This document shows, one piece after another, positions 48,401 through 62,400 of a stretch of 64,000 nt of DNA. Source of the DNA: Pomacea canaliculata (Eukaryota; Mollusca; Gastropoda; Architaenioglossa; Ampullariidae). Within the stretch, counting starts at the first letter, position 1; the number at the start of each line of letters is the position of its first letter. The notes beneath the pieces are model-generated. The model was not told the origin of the DNA, searched no databases, and was given only the letters and a program-made list of their open reading frames with translations. The translations under genes and the position numbers were made by a program. Location of the stretch: NCBI RefSeq assembly GCF_003073045.1, contig NC_037597.1:26550158-26614157 (forward strand), in the 5' to 3' direction.

Positions 48401-50367
48401 TTCTTTACTTAATAACGAACCCTGTATCTTTCTGAGATTTATTATAAAAACACTAACCAAATATACACAATCAATTCTCAAACTCTTGAAGGCACACACT
48501 TCTAAGTATGTAGCATGTAAAACTAGAAGATGGAAATCTTATAGCCTGGTGGCTAGTCTGCTTGATTTAAGAGAAATCGGTCGTTAGACTGAGTGCCTTC
48601 ATACAGTATTTAGTTATGTACAGTCAGCAGAGAACTGTGTCAAACAGTGTCCATGAAACAATCACATGGATGTTAAACAAACAAAAAAAAAAACAAAAAA
48701 AAAAAAAGCAAAGACTCTATCTAGCTGTTTCAATAATAATCACAACTGATGAAAACGAAGAACATCATAGGGAGAATAGGGAGAATTATATAATTTGTCA
48801 TTGTATACATTTTCAAGGTTTACAACTATCTGTTGACTGGGAAGGAAAATTATCATAGATTCTTTAACTTTAAAAGTAATTTATGGTGAATTTTCTCTTC
48901 TTGTGAAGGAGTGTGTTGGCAAACTTACAAATAAACCTTACTTCTATTTCATTCATTGGAGGGAGAAAGTCTTCATGTTCAGTCCCAAAAATGAAGTCTG
49001 GAGGTTCTGTAGGTCTGGTGCAGTCAAAAATGATCTCCCCTTAAAAAATGCAAAGGAAAATGGTGTAAAAATGCCTGCAAATGTCAGCAGCCATTAAACA
49101 AATGGACACATCTGCTACACTGACACTACCCCTGATTTGACAATGACAATTCTTTATTAATGAGAGGTAAAGTAAGCAAGAAAATGCTTTTTTTCCATTT
49201 AGCCCACGCCTTTTATGGAGAAAGAATAAACTAAGTAACTGAAGCAATTAAGTACTATGAGAATAATTAGTAGTAAACATAAGGTAAGGTATCAAAGGAG
49301 AGCTGAAAGTGAACATATACAAAAAAGATGGTTGAGAAAAACAGATATTTATAATGTTTCCTGGAGTTGGGAGGTATCTCTAGAGGCCTTATCTAATTTT
49401 CTTGAATGTATTTTGGTAGATGGCGTCGAAAGCAATTCAGGGAATTCAATTGCTTAAGATAGAGAGGGAGCGTATTCCACAGCACATTCCCTGAGTATTT
49501 CAGACTAAATTTAAAAAAGGTCTATTCTAGAAAAGGAAATATTAACTTTTGGAAAAGTTAAAATAAATTTGTAACCTTGACGTGATCCGAAATGGCAAAT
49601 TGTCTGAATGTTCAAAGTAAAATGGTCGGGGTGGGGGAGATGAGTTTCTATCAATAGTTGCAGATGTTTAACATTGTTACAAAATCAAAGGTATTTGAAA
49701 GACAGGACAGGATATTTATGCATGCTTGAAAATCTAAATGATCCATATCTACATATTCTGTGAGCAAAATGTGTGAGAAACAAAATGACAAGAAAATATA
49801 CATGCAACACTTCTTCCAGCATAGGGTATTGACATCTTGAATCTGTCAAGTCGTCCTTTATTCATTCCTGCTGGGCATCTGAAGGTAAGAATAAAGGTGG
49901 GAAAGTCTGATGTTAAAAAGGGGAAATTCTTTTCTGTTAATAACCATGGATTAACAGCTATAATCTAAGTACGAAGCAACTGACTCATCCTTTCTTCAAC
50001 TATATATGCATCTAAATATCTTTCACGCAAACTTGAATGAATAGAAAAATAGAGAAAACAAAACACACTGCGTGTGAAGATTTTACTAAAATTTAGAACG
50101 TTAAGAAATCAGAGTTTGGTTTTATGAGAATTTAGCACTATTTTTTTTTCAATTCACAATGACTGAGTAATGCACAACAATTTGTGTTTACTAGAATCAA
50201 ATCAGTAACAGAGACGGAACAGCAAAAACATTAACTTACCCAGAATGTGCGTCATAAATGTTAACGCTTCCAGGAAACATGCTGATTTCCCCCTTAAGCA
50301 TTACATACTCTACGAAATGTCTGATCTTGGGGTCGAAGTTATCAAGCGATCGCACTTCTGCATCCAT
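42445..50367 (-). CDS. BABAM2: BABAM2 (BRE), BRISC and BRCA1-A complex scaffold; complete
   Basis: BABAM2 is the UEV-domain scaffold that binds BABAM1 and links the K63-specific deubiquitinase BRCC36 into the nuclear BRCA1-A and cytoplasmic BRISC complexes. Eleven coding exons (minus order): 50367-50240, 49878-49802, 49039-48942, 48349-48158, 47775-47701, 44643-44543, 44072-43973, 43628-43558, 43124-43042, 42853-42703, 42508-42445. All introns are GT-AG and all phases join; total 379 residues against 383 in human. Landmarks in order: DRFKMSIPYAGRSVAW, PPDFIFGTEHEDFLPP, RRESLHLLIKELLLYYKEH, PELHLSPKIEHALGG, EKRKEYTAAFLSHFGR, LPLYFPGDQPQFLFQSVYH, DFPYSPRWSANEMAVRAK. The start is the only ATG before exon 1's conserved reading. 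It is divergently paired with XPO5. No frame break was seen. Confidence 0.96.
44930..47636. mobile_element. Non-autonomous TTAA-duplicating transposon (piggyBac/Kolobok type)
   Basis: Perfect inverted repeats of at least 21 bp starting GGCCAGACACCGGTCG lie at 44930-44950 and 47616-47636. Each is bordered by TTAA (44926-44929 and 47637-47640), the target duplication of piggyBac and Kolobok elements. The 2707-bp interior has no transposase I can recognise; short frames around 45312-45620 are unlike either family's transposase. The right part contains three tandem units of about 188 bp. It lies in BABAM2 intron 5, its right end only about 60 bp from exon 5. Confidence 0.82.
46725..47290. repeat. 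Three diverged tandem units of about 188 bp
   Basis: Anchors such as CATGTGATACAGGCCTAAAA (46814 and 47002, with a diverged third near 47189) and TTAGTAGTTTACTAAGC-like sequence recur every 187-188 bp. The units lie inside the TTAA-type element, near its right end. Confidence 0.7.
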
Positions 50368-50462
50368 CGCAATACAAGCACGAAGTAAATATAAGTTTGT
50401 GATTCGAGCTTCTTGACGAAAGGGCGAGCTAAACGTTGAGAGTTACGTCCCCTGGGAAAGAC
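50368..50462. promoter_or_regulatory. Bidirectional promoter core between BABAM2 and XPO5
   Basis: Only 95 bp separate the two start codons, so both 5' UTRs and the core promoter must fit in or overlap this piece and the first exons. I see no TATA box in a clear position; a TATAA occurs at about 50389. Shared, housekeeping-type control of both genes is inferred from the layout. Confidence 0.7.
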
Positions 50463-53400
50463 ATGGCGTCTTCCATGCAGAACCTTGTGGGTGAGCAAAG
50501 TACCGGCATCGTGATGGAGCAAGTATTTTCGACGCTGGTGGCAGCTGTGGAAAAAATCATGAATCCCTCAGCTACCCCACAGGAACGAACAGTTGCACAC
50601 CAGGTTTCTTTTTATTTTTACTTTCACGAGGCGTGTTACCAACTAAACATCAAATTCAGCATCAGCGTAAAAGGCCTATCATACAGACTCACGTAATAAA
50701 GCGTTTCAGTGCAAACAGTTGTCATAAACATTATAGCAGTGATTGTCATTAATGTAGTTCCCCCCCCCCTTAATCTGCCATCTCATTCTGTCTCTGAACT
50801 GCAATCAGTCGTATAAGGGGAGACGAGGTAGCGGAGAAATGAAGGCGCGCCAGTGGGGCCTATCTTTACCTCTCGTTCAGTAGGTTTCCCATCATGTACA
50901 CTCCTTGATCTTTGTAAACCTCCCTGTTTTCTGTCGACGTCCTTCCACACATTCCCGGAGGACTGTCTTGGGAGTCTGAGGTGCCGAACGACAAGCCCTG
51001 AACCAAACCAGTTTTCGCTTCTTGACAGTGGCAAGCAGAGGTTCACGGGGACCAACCGCATTGTGAACAAATTCATCTGTTTTCTGTTTACCTTTAGGAG
51101 ATTTGGAGCAGTCTCCAGAAACACTTTTGTCTGGCATGACAGAATCTTCATCTCCGTTTTGGTTAACAGAGTGTATGTTTTGCAGCTTTACAGCATTAGG
51201 AGAATGACTGGAGGCTTGTATAGCTTCAATCTGGTTTCAAAACTGTCCCAGATTTTGTTCAGCCATTGCTGCCATCACTGTTTTATTCTTTGATGAATGT
51301 CTGCCACGCAACTGCCATCCTTACATAATTCTCTTGATAGATCTTGAATAGCACTGTGGATAAAGGGCAGTCAGATAATTTCTCTCCCTCCTCCCCCACC
51401 GGAAATAGGAAAATGCTTGTTAAGATAAGGTGGTGGTCAGTATCGTCACCTGGTTATGCTTTGTTGATGATCAGCTTGAAGCATCTTGGCAGCAAGATAA
51501 AGTTGATCTGGTTGTGGATTGAATTATCTGGAGAGTTCCAGAGATTTTTTTAGGGGGGCATTTTATTAGCAAGGGTCAGCCTGTTGTTTTGAGTGAACTT
51601 AAGAAGCTGCAGACCTCTGTCATTGGTATTACTGAGGCCAGAATGGCCCACCATGCCATCCCATTGCATATAGGTGTCTGGATCCACCTTTACACCGAAA
51701 TCCCTAATCATAGTGAGGATAACTTTCCTGGGCAGTTTTTCATCTTTTGTTTTAGCTATTCCTAGAACAATTCCACTTCTTCATCACTATATATCTGCCA
51801 TCAGAAATTTCGAGACCATATAGGAAAAGCTGAAAAAAATGTTAACACGACTTCTAGTTGGAAAACTAAAATTGTAAATGATATGGTGTGAATAAGACAC
51901 ATTTTTAAAAAATGATCATCATTATTACAGAATGATTACAGAAGGTTGTTGCCTTTACTGATGCTGCTGATTTCATTTACAGTAGATACATAATCCAGAA
52001 GATGACAAGATTGGCTTGACATTTTTCAGAAAAGCATACTACATAACAAACTGGTATTTCTAATATAACTACTAATATATGCAGATCTGTGAAGAGTTTC
52101 GTGAAAAGTCACCTGTCTGCCTTCAATGTGGAATGATGCTAGCTGGCAAACAGTTCTCTCCAGTTGTTAGGCATTTTGGTCTTCAGATAGTGGAACATTT
52201 TATCAAGTGAGTTGCCTTATTGTCAAATGTTAATGTTTTCAAGTCTTTCAGTTTTTTTATTTGTCAGATGTCTTAAGCTTCATCTGCTTGCAATAACATA
52301 TGTCATTTGGCCACATCAGCATTTATGGTGTACACTTATCAGCATGTATATAGTCTATGTTTACATTTTTTGCATGCATTTATATATCTTAGGATGTGTG
52401 TGAGTATGCCATACAGCGTATTTATTTGTGCACTTATATTTAACTCTTAATTCAGATTCAGGTGGTCAGAAGTAACCGAGGAGCAGAGAGAACTCTTAAA
52501 GTCACAGGCACTAGAACTAATTGACAAGGTAAAGCAGTACAGGCTATCAGGTTGTCTACATGAAAGGCGATGTAGGAATAACAGAAAAGCAGTGATCCAA
52601 TGGCTTTGGGCTGCAAAATAGGAATCCGTTAGTGTGAAAGCTTAACATTTTGCATGAGAAGAAAAACCCAAATTTACTGACAGTAATCCCAGGTTCATAT
52701 TCTCAATGCTTTGTATGAAGCTAATTATTGTTTTCATAAGTGAGATGCCACTGATTTGTCTCATTCATTCAGGGAACTTTCCCACTTTTGGAAGAAGAAC
52801 TGCATATCAAAGATGCTGTATCACGCATCCTGGTGGAACTCATTAAACGACTGTGGCCTCAACTATGGCCTGACCTCTTTCCACATCTTAGTGAAAGTTG
52901 TCACCATGGTGTAAGTGAAATATTAGAAAATTAGTTTTCTTTTCTTATCACAATAAAACAGCTGTTTTCATTAAAACATTAAGAAAAGGCATGTAGACCA
53001 AATAAAAAATCTTGCGATAGTTTGTGAAACTTTATAATGCTTTGTCAGCAGTATAGGCATATAGTTGGGTACAAGTTTTTAAAATAAATATATGAAAAGA
53101 TCCCTTGTTGAAGAAGGTTGCTTCATGTTTTGTACCATAGAATTGTTTTTTCCTTGTCATGACTGGTAAGGTTTTTGTTACAGTCAACACAGACAGAGCT
53201 GGTGTTGAAAGTACTCTTGAGGCTAGTGGAAGACATTGTGGTATTCCAAAATATTCCAGCCCAACGCCGGCGAGAGATTCTTCAGGCTTTTACCAGCATC
53301 CTGTCCCAGCTATTTCAAATATTTTTGCAGCTGCTCGACAGATACCGCAATCCCTCTGGAACCACAGTAAGTTCTTAGCCTTAGGCTCCAATCATTGTTT

Positions 53401-56400
53401 TTCTTGTTATTTTCATGCTCAGGAAATCACTTAGTTCCCCCTTCCTAGGAGAGAATTTTATGATTTGGTTAGGCTTCTGGTGTGTCCCTTTTGCATCTTT
53501 TTAGAAGATTCACATCTTGCAAAAGGGGCAAATCCCATCTGTTTCTGCCTTTGTGGGAGAAGGCGGACATAACGGCACAGAAAGTAACAGCTTGTGGTGG
53601 TGGTGATGGGGGGCTGAGTTTGAGTTTTATGTGCTCCCTGTTCATTGGTCATCAGGCATATCAGATGCAGACAGCTGATATTGGGCTGAGGCTTTCAGAT
53701 ATTATAATAGAATAATTAGAAAAATGCAGGCAACATATTGTAAGTTTCTTATTATTATATAGGATAGATTTCTGTTTTTAAGTCCTTTTTCCTGACCTTT
53801 TCTGCTTTAAGGATGTTTTTTTTTTCCAGACTGACAAAGAAGCAGTGTTGGTGTGCCAGTCTGTGCTGGCAACTTTGACTGGTTTTGTTGATTGGGTCAA
53901 CATCTCACACATCACTGATGAAAATGGTCGTTTACTGGGTATTTGTGCGAGATGCTTAGTGATGAAAACTTACAGCTACATGCTGCAGAATGCTTGCTGC
54001 TTATTGTCAGTCGAAAGGTATGTGTTAGAACAACTTAAGGCATTCTTGGTGAGAACAATTATTTAGAGAGGTTCTTTGTTAGCTTGGTCATCTAGAGTGT
54101 ACAAGACTTATTAAAGAATTTAGTATCTGCTTTAAAACAATTTTTTGGTACAGTTTATCAGTGGGAAATTTGAGCTCAGAGGAATTTAAGATATATGCAT
54201 TTTTAAATTAAATGGTGCACTTGATTTAATTTGTGCAGGGAAAAGTTGAGGATCGTCGGCCAATTCTTGTCATGTTTAATTCAGTTGCTATGAAGGCTGT
54301 TTTGGATGCTGCTGGGTTTGTTGACTATAATTTCTTTTGTTGTAGATGTTTACCATGTGTATAAATTGTGTGAGTGTGTGATCACGCATGCACACAAACA
54401 TCCACATACCTAAATGTGCACATGCAGTAGTGAGGTGACATGAATGTCAGTAACATAAAAGTGTTGCCTTAGAGAATTTTTGCTGTTTCCACCTGAAGGA
54501 CTCTCATAATTGGCATACTTTGGAAGAAGTGCTGTAGATTTAACTGTGCTTATTACTTTTGAAGACAAGAGATTATTTATTCTCATGTTAACAGTTTGTT
54601 TCTGTCCTTCAGGGTAGCAGCTATGAATCTCCAAGAAGAGCATCGCTACCTTTTTCTGAAGCGTTGCTGTCAGGTCCTGACAGAGATGGGGCGGCAGCTA
54701 TGTGCACTTTGGGTGAGTGTTGATGTTTCAGTAGGTGGATGTGGATTTAACTGTTTGGTAAGTGTTGGTCTTTGGGCAGGGTGTTTTAATGGTTTAGCTG
54801 GGAAGGTGTTCATTTCACCTAGTTAAGTCTTGATGCTTTGATTTAGAAATTGCTGATGTCATAAGTTTACTAGGTTGTTAAGTTGCAGGGATGGTAATGG
54901 CTTCAAGGTTTTGTCTGTTTCAGGGGCAAGTGGAAGACATTGGGCAACCAGTAGAGTTTGACACCTACCTGAAAGCACTACTTGCCTTTACTCAGCATCC
55001 AAGCCTGGTAAGTGTCTTGGAGATGCTTGCTTGCTACTGTCAGCATACCTCCCTTGTGTTTTGCCAGAATTTCTTTACCTACCTCCAGTAGGATGAGGAG
55101 AAGAATTCACTCATCAGAAAAAACAAATTGTGTAAATTCCAGACGTAAATAATGAAGTAAAAATATAGAGACTGTGTGCAAAGTGAAAAAGATGATTGTC
55201 ATTAGATTTACTTGAAAAATTTTAAATTTCAGATGCTGAGAAGCTGTACCTTTAGCCTGTGGACAGCATTCATCCGACACCCCGAGATAAGTAAGAACCC
55301 GGTGCTACTTTCTTTTCTACCTCAGCTTGTGGAAGTATGCACAGGAACCCTTTACAAGGTAAGTTCCAGTTTCAGTACAAGATAAATGTTTATGAGTCAA
55401 ATGTAATTACATGGATTGTGTATTACAACAGAGACAGGATTGTAATACATTTTTGTCACATTATCATATATGCAGTTTTCCAGATCACTTTCTTTACAAA
55501 CATTGCAATCACTTCTATCAGATTTGATGTCAGCTGTTTATATGTGTGCATTCTTTGACCATGTCGACTCCAACTTAGCATGTACATGAACTTCAAAGAG
55601 ATTTAGGTGGCTTATTTTAAGAGTCAAGGTGGTACCTTTTAAAATATTAATAAAATTGTCTCGTATTTTGCAGGTTGGTCTTCCATCACTTAATAATTCT
55701 CCTAGCTGTGAATATTCACGGGTTGATTTTGACAATGATGAAGACTTTCTTGTTTTCTTTACAAGTGAGAATGTGATTTTTTTCTTACTGCCATGAATTA
55801 CATGGCCTTTATATATAGCAGAAGAAAGAGAATTAAGAGATAGATTTTGCATTAAAAAATTTTTTTTTGTAAATCTCAAAAGGAAAGAGAAAAGACTATG
55901 ATGCATATCAATATCATCTGCATTGTCTCTTATGTCACCTCTTGCCTTGGGCAGTCTGGTGGCGCAACGGTTAGCACCTGTCACCAATACAGTGAGGGTT
56001 GGCTTTCCTGGGTTCAGCTCTCGTCTTGGGCATGCTGTTCTTTCTCTGCATGAGGCATCTGTTTACAGGGCTGACTGCCTTGCTGTGGTTATAGCCTTAG
56101 TTGCTGGCTCAGAAACCAATTCCCCCCTACCCCTTCTTGCCTTGTCACCAGTGAGGATTGGCTGCCCTGGGCTCAAAATCTCATCTTAAGAATGCTGTTC
56201 TTTCTTTGTATGTGGCACCTGTTTACATGGTAATGACTAGGTGTAGACTTGTATGTCATATACAGTGCTTCTGTTGCTTGTAAATATAAACTATGTTTGC
56301 CTCTGGCTTGATATTTATTTTGTTTCTCAACAGGGTATCGCACAGACTCAGCTGATACCATCCGATACATGACGTTACTTGCACCTGAACTTACCTTTTT

Positions 56401-59400
56401 GGTTGCTTCAAAGTGGCTGCAGACAGAATTGTCGAAACCTGTCCAAGGTCTGTTTCTTTTAAAAACAAATTTTTCATAGTCAACATAAACATGATGAATA
56501 AAGGCATTTCAAGAGACAGAAGGACCAGAAATTTCTTTGGGAATTTTTTTTTATTCATCATGTTTATATTTAGGAAAAGGTAGTCATTAAAAAGTCTTTG
56601 ATGTGCTCTTACTCAAGATGAGAGATGTTAAGATTGCAACCTTCAGCTCATTTCTGTAAGGGTAACCGAAAAATATACATAAGACAATGTGAAAGGTTAT
56701 TCGAAATGAAAATGCATGTGTCATTTGGCTTGCAGCTGACAAAGCACCCTGCAGTCTCAGCTCACCTGAATACTTGGAGTGGGAGGCTTTGACAATTTTC
56801 ACTGAGAGTGTCATGCTGCGGCTATTTCAGTCAGATAAACAACTTCCAGATATCAGCCTGGGCATTCAGCTCTTACAGCAGCTTCTGGCCTATCAAAATC
56901 AGGTAAGTGTCCAAGTTGCTGGCTCTGTGGAAAAAACCTATTTCCATCCTTGTACATACATGTTCGTAGATTGCCATGTCTCTAGTACCTACATTTGAAG
57001 TTATATATTTGACATGATCAGAGTGGAGTCAAAAACAAATTTAATTAAAAAATTTGCTTGATATTAATTCAAGTGTTTTTGACAAAACAGGATGTGCATC
57101 GTGCATGATATGAATAATGCAGCGTAAATGTTCTTAGCTTCATGACATCATGACATTGAATAATAATAAATGTGCAATTTCTGTATATTCAGAATCATGC
57201 TCATACAGGAGTATGCTCTTAGCACTTTATATCAAGTGTTTGATTTAAACCAGATTAATGTGTGGTACATAAAGGAACAGAAAGTTAGGCAGCAATATAA
57301 TGCAGTCAGAACAGTTTTCTTGTAGCTTTAGTTGTGTGGTATCAGCTAACAAAAGCGGCATGCCTGATGGATTTTAAAACAAATACAGGATCCCTTGATC
57401 CAGTCCTGTGCACTGTCCTGTATGTCAGCACTATTCCCTTTTCTCCGCCACAGCCCCACGCTGCTTCCTTCAGTTTTGGAAAAGGTGAGTGCTTCCGACT
57501 CAGTCTTCATTTTATGATTTTTAAAGGTAGTTCAAATTAATATACATCACTGCCATTTTAGTGTATTTAAAGTGTTCGTGCTCTTTTTTAAAATAACCCA
57601 CTAAAAGTGCAATAGGAACTGAACCCAAAAGGATGCACACTAGCTGGTTTGACTCGTGTGTGATGCAGCATATTTACTCCTTTGAAGGTAAAGAAGCAAG
57701 AGAAAGAAAATGGGTTCTGCCCTAACAAAATATCTATCTTCAAGAAAAATTGGTCTCTAACACCTTACTGCTCCATGACGGAATTGATAGTGGAAAAGAG
57801 TTGTAATTTTCATAGATGACATTAACACGAGAGAGCAAATTGTTCTTCTGGACAACTATTTGCATATTTCTTTCTATTAGTAGTATTTCCTGATTTTTTT
57901 TTTTTTGATATTTTTCACTGTTTGGTTTCAAAATACAGCAGATGTTTAACTGAATAACAAAGGAAGAAACTTATGAACAGTTATCTTCATAGTAAATGAA
58001 TGATAAATAAAATATTAAATACAAATAATGTATAACAAACTAATATAATATATAACAAAGCAAGTATCATGCTAACAGGTGATTTTGAAAAAAGGCTGAA
58101 TAATTTGTTGTTTATATATGCAGCATAATATTCTGAGCACATTGGTTTTGACTATACATTTGGTATTGTCAAACACCCTTTCATCTGATATTTGTATGGT
58201 CAGTATTGTTGGTTTGTCTTTTTAGATATTTGCATCTGTTGTCTTCTCCCTGCCTGGCCAAACAAAGTCTACCAGAAGTCGGGCGGTGAAGAATGTCCGA
58301 CAACATGGCTGCTCATTTCTTGTCAAAATATGTAAAGAACATCCAGACATTTTGTTTGTAAGTCATCTCTAATGATTGATGTTTGTGACCTTTACATTTC
58401 TGTCTTCTCTCCTTTCTTCGTACATTTATAATGACATGTTTACTATCTATTGTTTTTTGTGTATTATTTACTGTGCATTATTTCGTAGATTGTGGTGTAG
58501 AAAAAGGGAAGTTTTCATAGACACCCTACATAGGCATAGAATGCAGCTGTTTGATTGTTGGTTGACTTAAGGATTGCCAAAATAATTCATTTATATGTTT
58601 AAGAATGATGAGCTAAACTTTTCTTCAGCAAGATGAGTTAGAATACAAGAACTCCTGATTTTCCCTTTGTGCTCTCCTTGACTGTGCAGCTGTGTGTGTA
58701 TATATATATACACATGTAAGTAAGAAGAGAGATGGACTGATTAAGAATTTTGTTAGATGTTTCCAAACACCGTTGCAAATATGAATGTTAGAAATGGATT
58801 TTGTGCCATTCAGTCCTGTTTAATAATTTTACTAACAACATACTCCATTTCTTTTTGTCTTAGCTGAATTTGTACATTTGTTTGTATTGCATTCTCAGTT
58901 TGATCACCAGTTTGTATATTTGTATCTCAGCCTGAGTTTGACCATCTGTATGTATGCATCAAGAACATTGATGCTGATCCTGAGCAGCTGTCACAAATGG
59001 AGCGGTGTATACTTATTGAAGCCCTTATTATTGTCAGGTATGTAGGAATATACACAAATTGCTTGAGTAACTTGTGTGCATGTGCGTGTGACTTAGTAAA
59101 TTTCAGTCATTTTCAAGACCCAGTTTAAAAAAGAATCAGTACCTGAGAGGTTTCAACATTACTGGGTGATACTGGTATCTGAGGAAATACAGGTCTTTTT
59201 TGATTAACATTAAGAATCTGTGTGTGTGTGAGAGAGAGAGAGAAAAGAGTCCATAAATAATCTTCTGTGGAAAGTGTAGTCAGATACTGTGTTAATTTTT
59301 TCCCTTATTTAATTACATATTTATATATCTCGAAGCAAAAGCACAAAGTGTACCGGGTAGTCATTTATCTGTATTAGAGTCCTTCAGTGAGTAATGTTAT

Positions 59401-62400
59401 GGCTTTAAAACCTAGATTGGGTGCAAAAGAGAAAAAAAAGAATATATTAAATATCTTATCACCATCCATTTTATTTCACTATCTCACAGCAACCAGTTTG
59501 CAGACTTTGAGAGACAGTCAGCATTCATTGCAGAAGTTCTGAACCCAGTTAAACAGATGTGGTCTTCACCAGAGTTTACAGAGCAAGTGATTTTATTCTC
59601 TTGAGCTAATTCTGAATTTCAGTTCAGACAAGATACAAATTCTATAGGCATATAATCTGCCTAAAGATTACAGAAAGATACTTCATCCTGATAAAAAGTG
59701 CATTCTACATTTCAATTTTTAAATATTATTGAATCAGCCATTAAGAAAATATATATTGTTTGCTCATGTTTACATGAAAGCATAAATTCAGAATTTTCAA
59801 ATAATTTAAAGTTTGTGCTGTCATGCAAAGTGACCAAAGTATTTTCTTTTTTTTCCTTTTTTTAGAGCTTTCAGTCATCCGTCCAAGCTAATGTCATACA
59901 TTGGCCTAAATCAGAAGCCAGTTCAACCAAGTTCTGCAGACACATGTGGCATAAACAGATCTCATGTAGGTGAACTCCATATGAAATGCAAGTTGAGAAA
60001 GAAAGCCATCATTTTAATTGTTTTCATTAAGTTCTGTTTTGCATGTTTCACAAGAGATAAATTTTTTTTCCCCTTTTAGATCATGTATTGCATCACCATG
60101 ATCTTGATCTTTGCAAAAAGGACCACCTGGCCAGAAGATCTCAATGTAAGTTGATTCCCCGGATTATGTTCTTTGCTTTGCCCATCAACTTGTCTCTCAT
60201 AACACTTTTCAGCTGATCTCTAAGCTTGTTAGCCAATCATTAGCTATACCTGACTGTCTATAGTTATTCTTGCCATCCAATTTTCTCTTTGAAAACTTTG
60301 GCCTTTAAAAAATCTAGCACTTTTTCCTACTTCCTCATCGAACACTTGAATCTGTTGTCATTTGTCAATTCAATTTACAGCCTTGAGGAATTGTGTTGTG
60401 AAATGTTGACCTTTTCAAATTACTTGGTCTTATACCAGCATGCATGAGATACCTTAAAGAGAAAGTTATCCTTTTTAAGATGTTATCCATCAGTTAGGCC
60501 AGAGAATACTATCCAGGCTGATCAAAGCTGTCTCTGTCAAAATTGACAGTATAATGTTAGTCTCCTGGTGTGGTCTTTATGTGTCCTCAGGCAGCTGAAC
60601 GAGGAGGTTTTGTTTTGTGTAAGTCAGAAGATGGAAGTGTTATTCTGCGTAACCCTGCCACAGCACACATCACCCATTTTCTAGACAACCTGTTTGCCCT
60701 AATCAGGTAATAATTAAATATTTCCATTTAATTGATAATTTGACAGCTTTTTAACTACCTAAATTCTTCAGAGTGCTGCAGTTTTTCTTCCCCACTGAGC
60801 TAACTAGGGCTTTACAAGGAAGTTTTGTAGTCAAGGGAGAGAACTTAAGCATAACATTTTTTTAAGGGATGATACCAGTTAATATCAGAGTTCAAAATTA
60901 GGAAATTAATTAGGAAAGTTAGGAAAAAGTAGTTAAAAAATTAGGAAATCACCACAAATATTTCAGAAGTAAAACTTTTGAACCTCCAAGTATAAAGTCT
61001 TTTTAGTGACTTTCAACATTAAGTTATGCTTCTTTTGTTCTCTCTGTGATATCAGCTTGACTTCTTGCTTAATTTGATTTTCTTTTAACTCGTTTGTTTT
61101 CCATTGAGAAGTGTAACATTGTTAGTGCAAGAACAAGAGAAATGGGCAGAGAAAGAAAACAGATATAAAGAATGTGAATGATGGAAAAGCACCATTTGTA
61201 CTTTATTTGTTAGGTTTAGTAATCTAAAATACAACATGTATCCTGCAGAACATTCTGTTGCCTTTGGCTGCCAGAGTTCATGCAGCAGCGACACCCAGAG
61301 TTTGCAAAAGCCTATGACCTGCAGGAAAATGAAAGACTTGCAGCGCTGGGTGAGACTTTCTAGTCAATGATTTTAGCTATAGCAGGGTTAGGGCTTAGGA
61401 GGCATAGTGTTAATGAGAAACTGATGATAGAAGAGTCCTGTGTTAAAGGTCAAGAAAAGTTTTTTTAATTCTTTTAATGGAGAAATGGATGGATATCTTG
61501 TTAGGTCATGTGCATGTACTGTATTTTTATTTGCTTTGGAGTTGTATCAGATAGAGGCTGACAGCTCAGGCAGTTCATGGTTGATAAAAATCTCATGAAC
61601 ATGTCTTGAAACATCCAACGCATTTTCAGTCCACTAGGTGTCATCCTGCATTTTTGGTTTATTTGTGTATATCATTCGCTTTGTTATAAAGAGTTTCAAT
61701 AGTGTAAATGAGGTTAGTTTATAAGTATAATTAAGCTTTGAGAACAAATATTCCATTCATTCTGGCAGACACAGATAGTGATCTTGAAATATTTCAGGCA
61801 TTCAACCACCTTGCATAGACAACGCAGACTCACTGGTGAACCGACAACCCTTAGAGAGGATGCAGAATTTTATTTCTGTGGCTTTTGACAATTGGTACTT
61901 CTGTTTTTTCTCTTCTCTTACATCATATTGATGTCTAGAAAAATTTGTTGGGTGGTGAACAAGTTAACATGGTGGGTTGTTAACAGATGGGCAATTGGAA
62001 TTGTTATACCTGCTCATAAGTGTTGTTTCCTCCCACACCATCTTTGTCTTGCATAGTTATCTCCCCTTCTGCTGTAGCCTTGATTAAAAAAATTCTCTTC
62101 ATAACATCCTTGTATTATTAATTAGAATCTTAGAGAAGGTTTTTAATGTAATTTTTTGACTGCCTTCTTTGAAGTTTCCATTTGCAACATTTGCAGAATT
62201 GAAATAGTCATGAAAGATGATAGTGTCACATGAAAGTTTTGGGGCCCCAAAATAATATTGATACTTATGACTTCTTTCTGCCATCAGTTTCCACATTCTT
62301 GGCAATGCAGGACAGTTCTTGGGCCATGAGTTTTACAACTGGCCAGGCCTGGCACAGGTCTTGGTGGCAGCTGTCTTCCAAAACATGGAGCACCTGCCTG

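Noticed and set aside
50853..51293. 146-codon + strand frame in XPO5 intron 1
   Set aside because: Antisense shadow of the minus-strand LINE that encodes recognisable endonuclease and C-terminal motifs.
55538..55987. 149-codon minus-strand frame
   Set aside because: Antisense across XPO5 exon 11 and into the SINE; no independent support.
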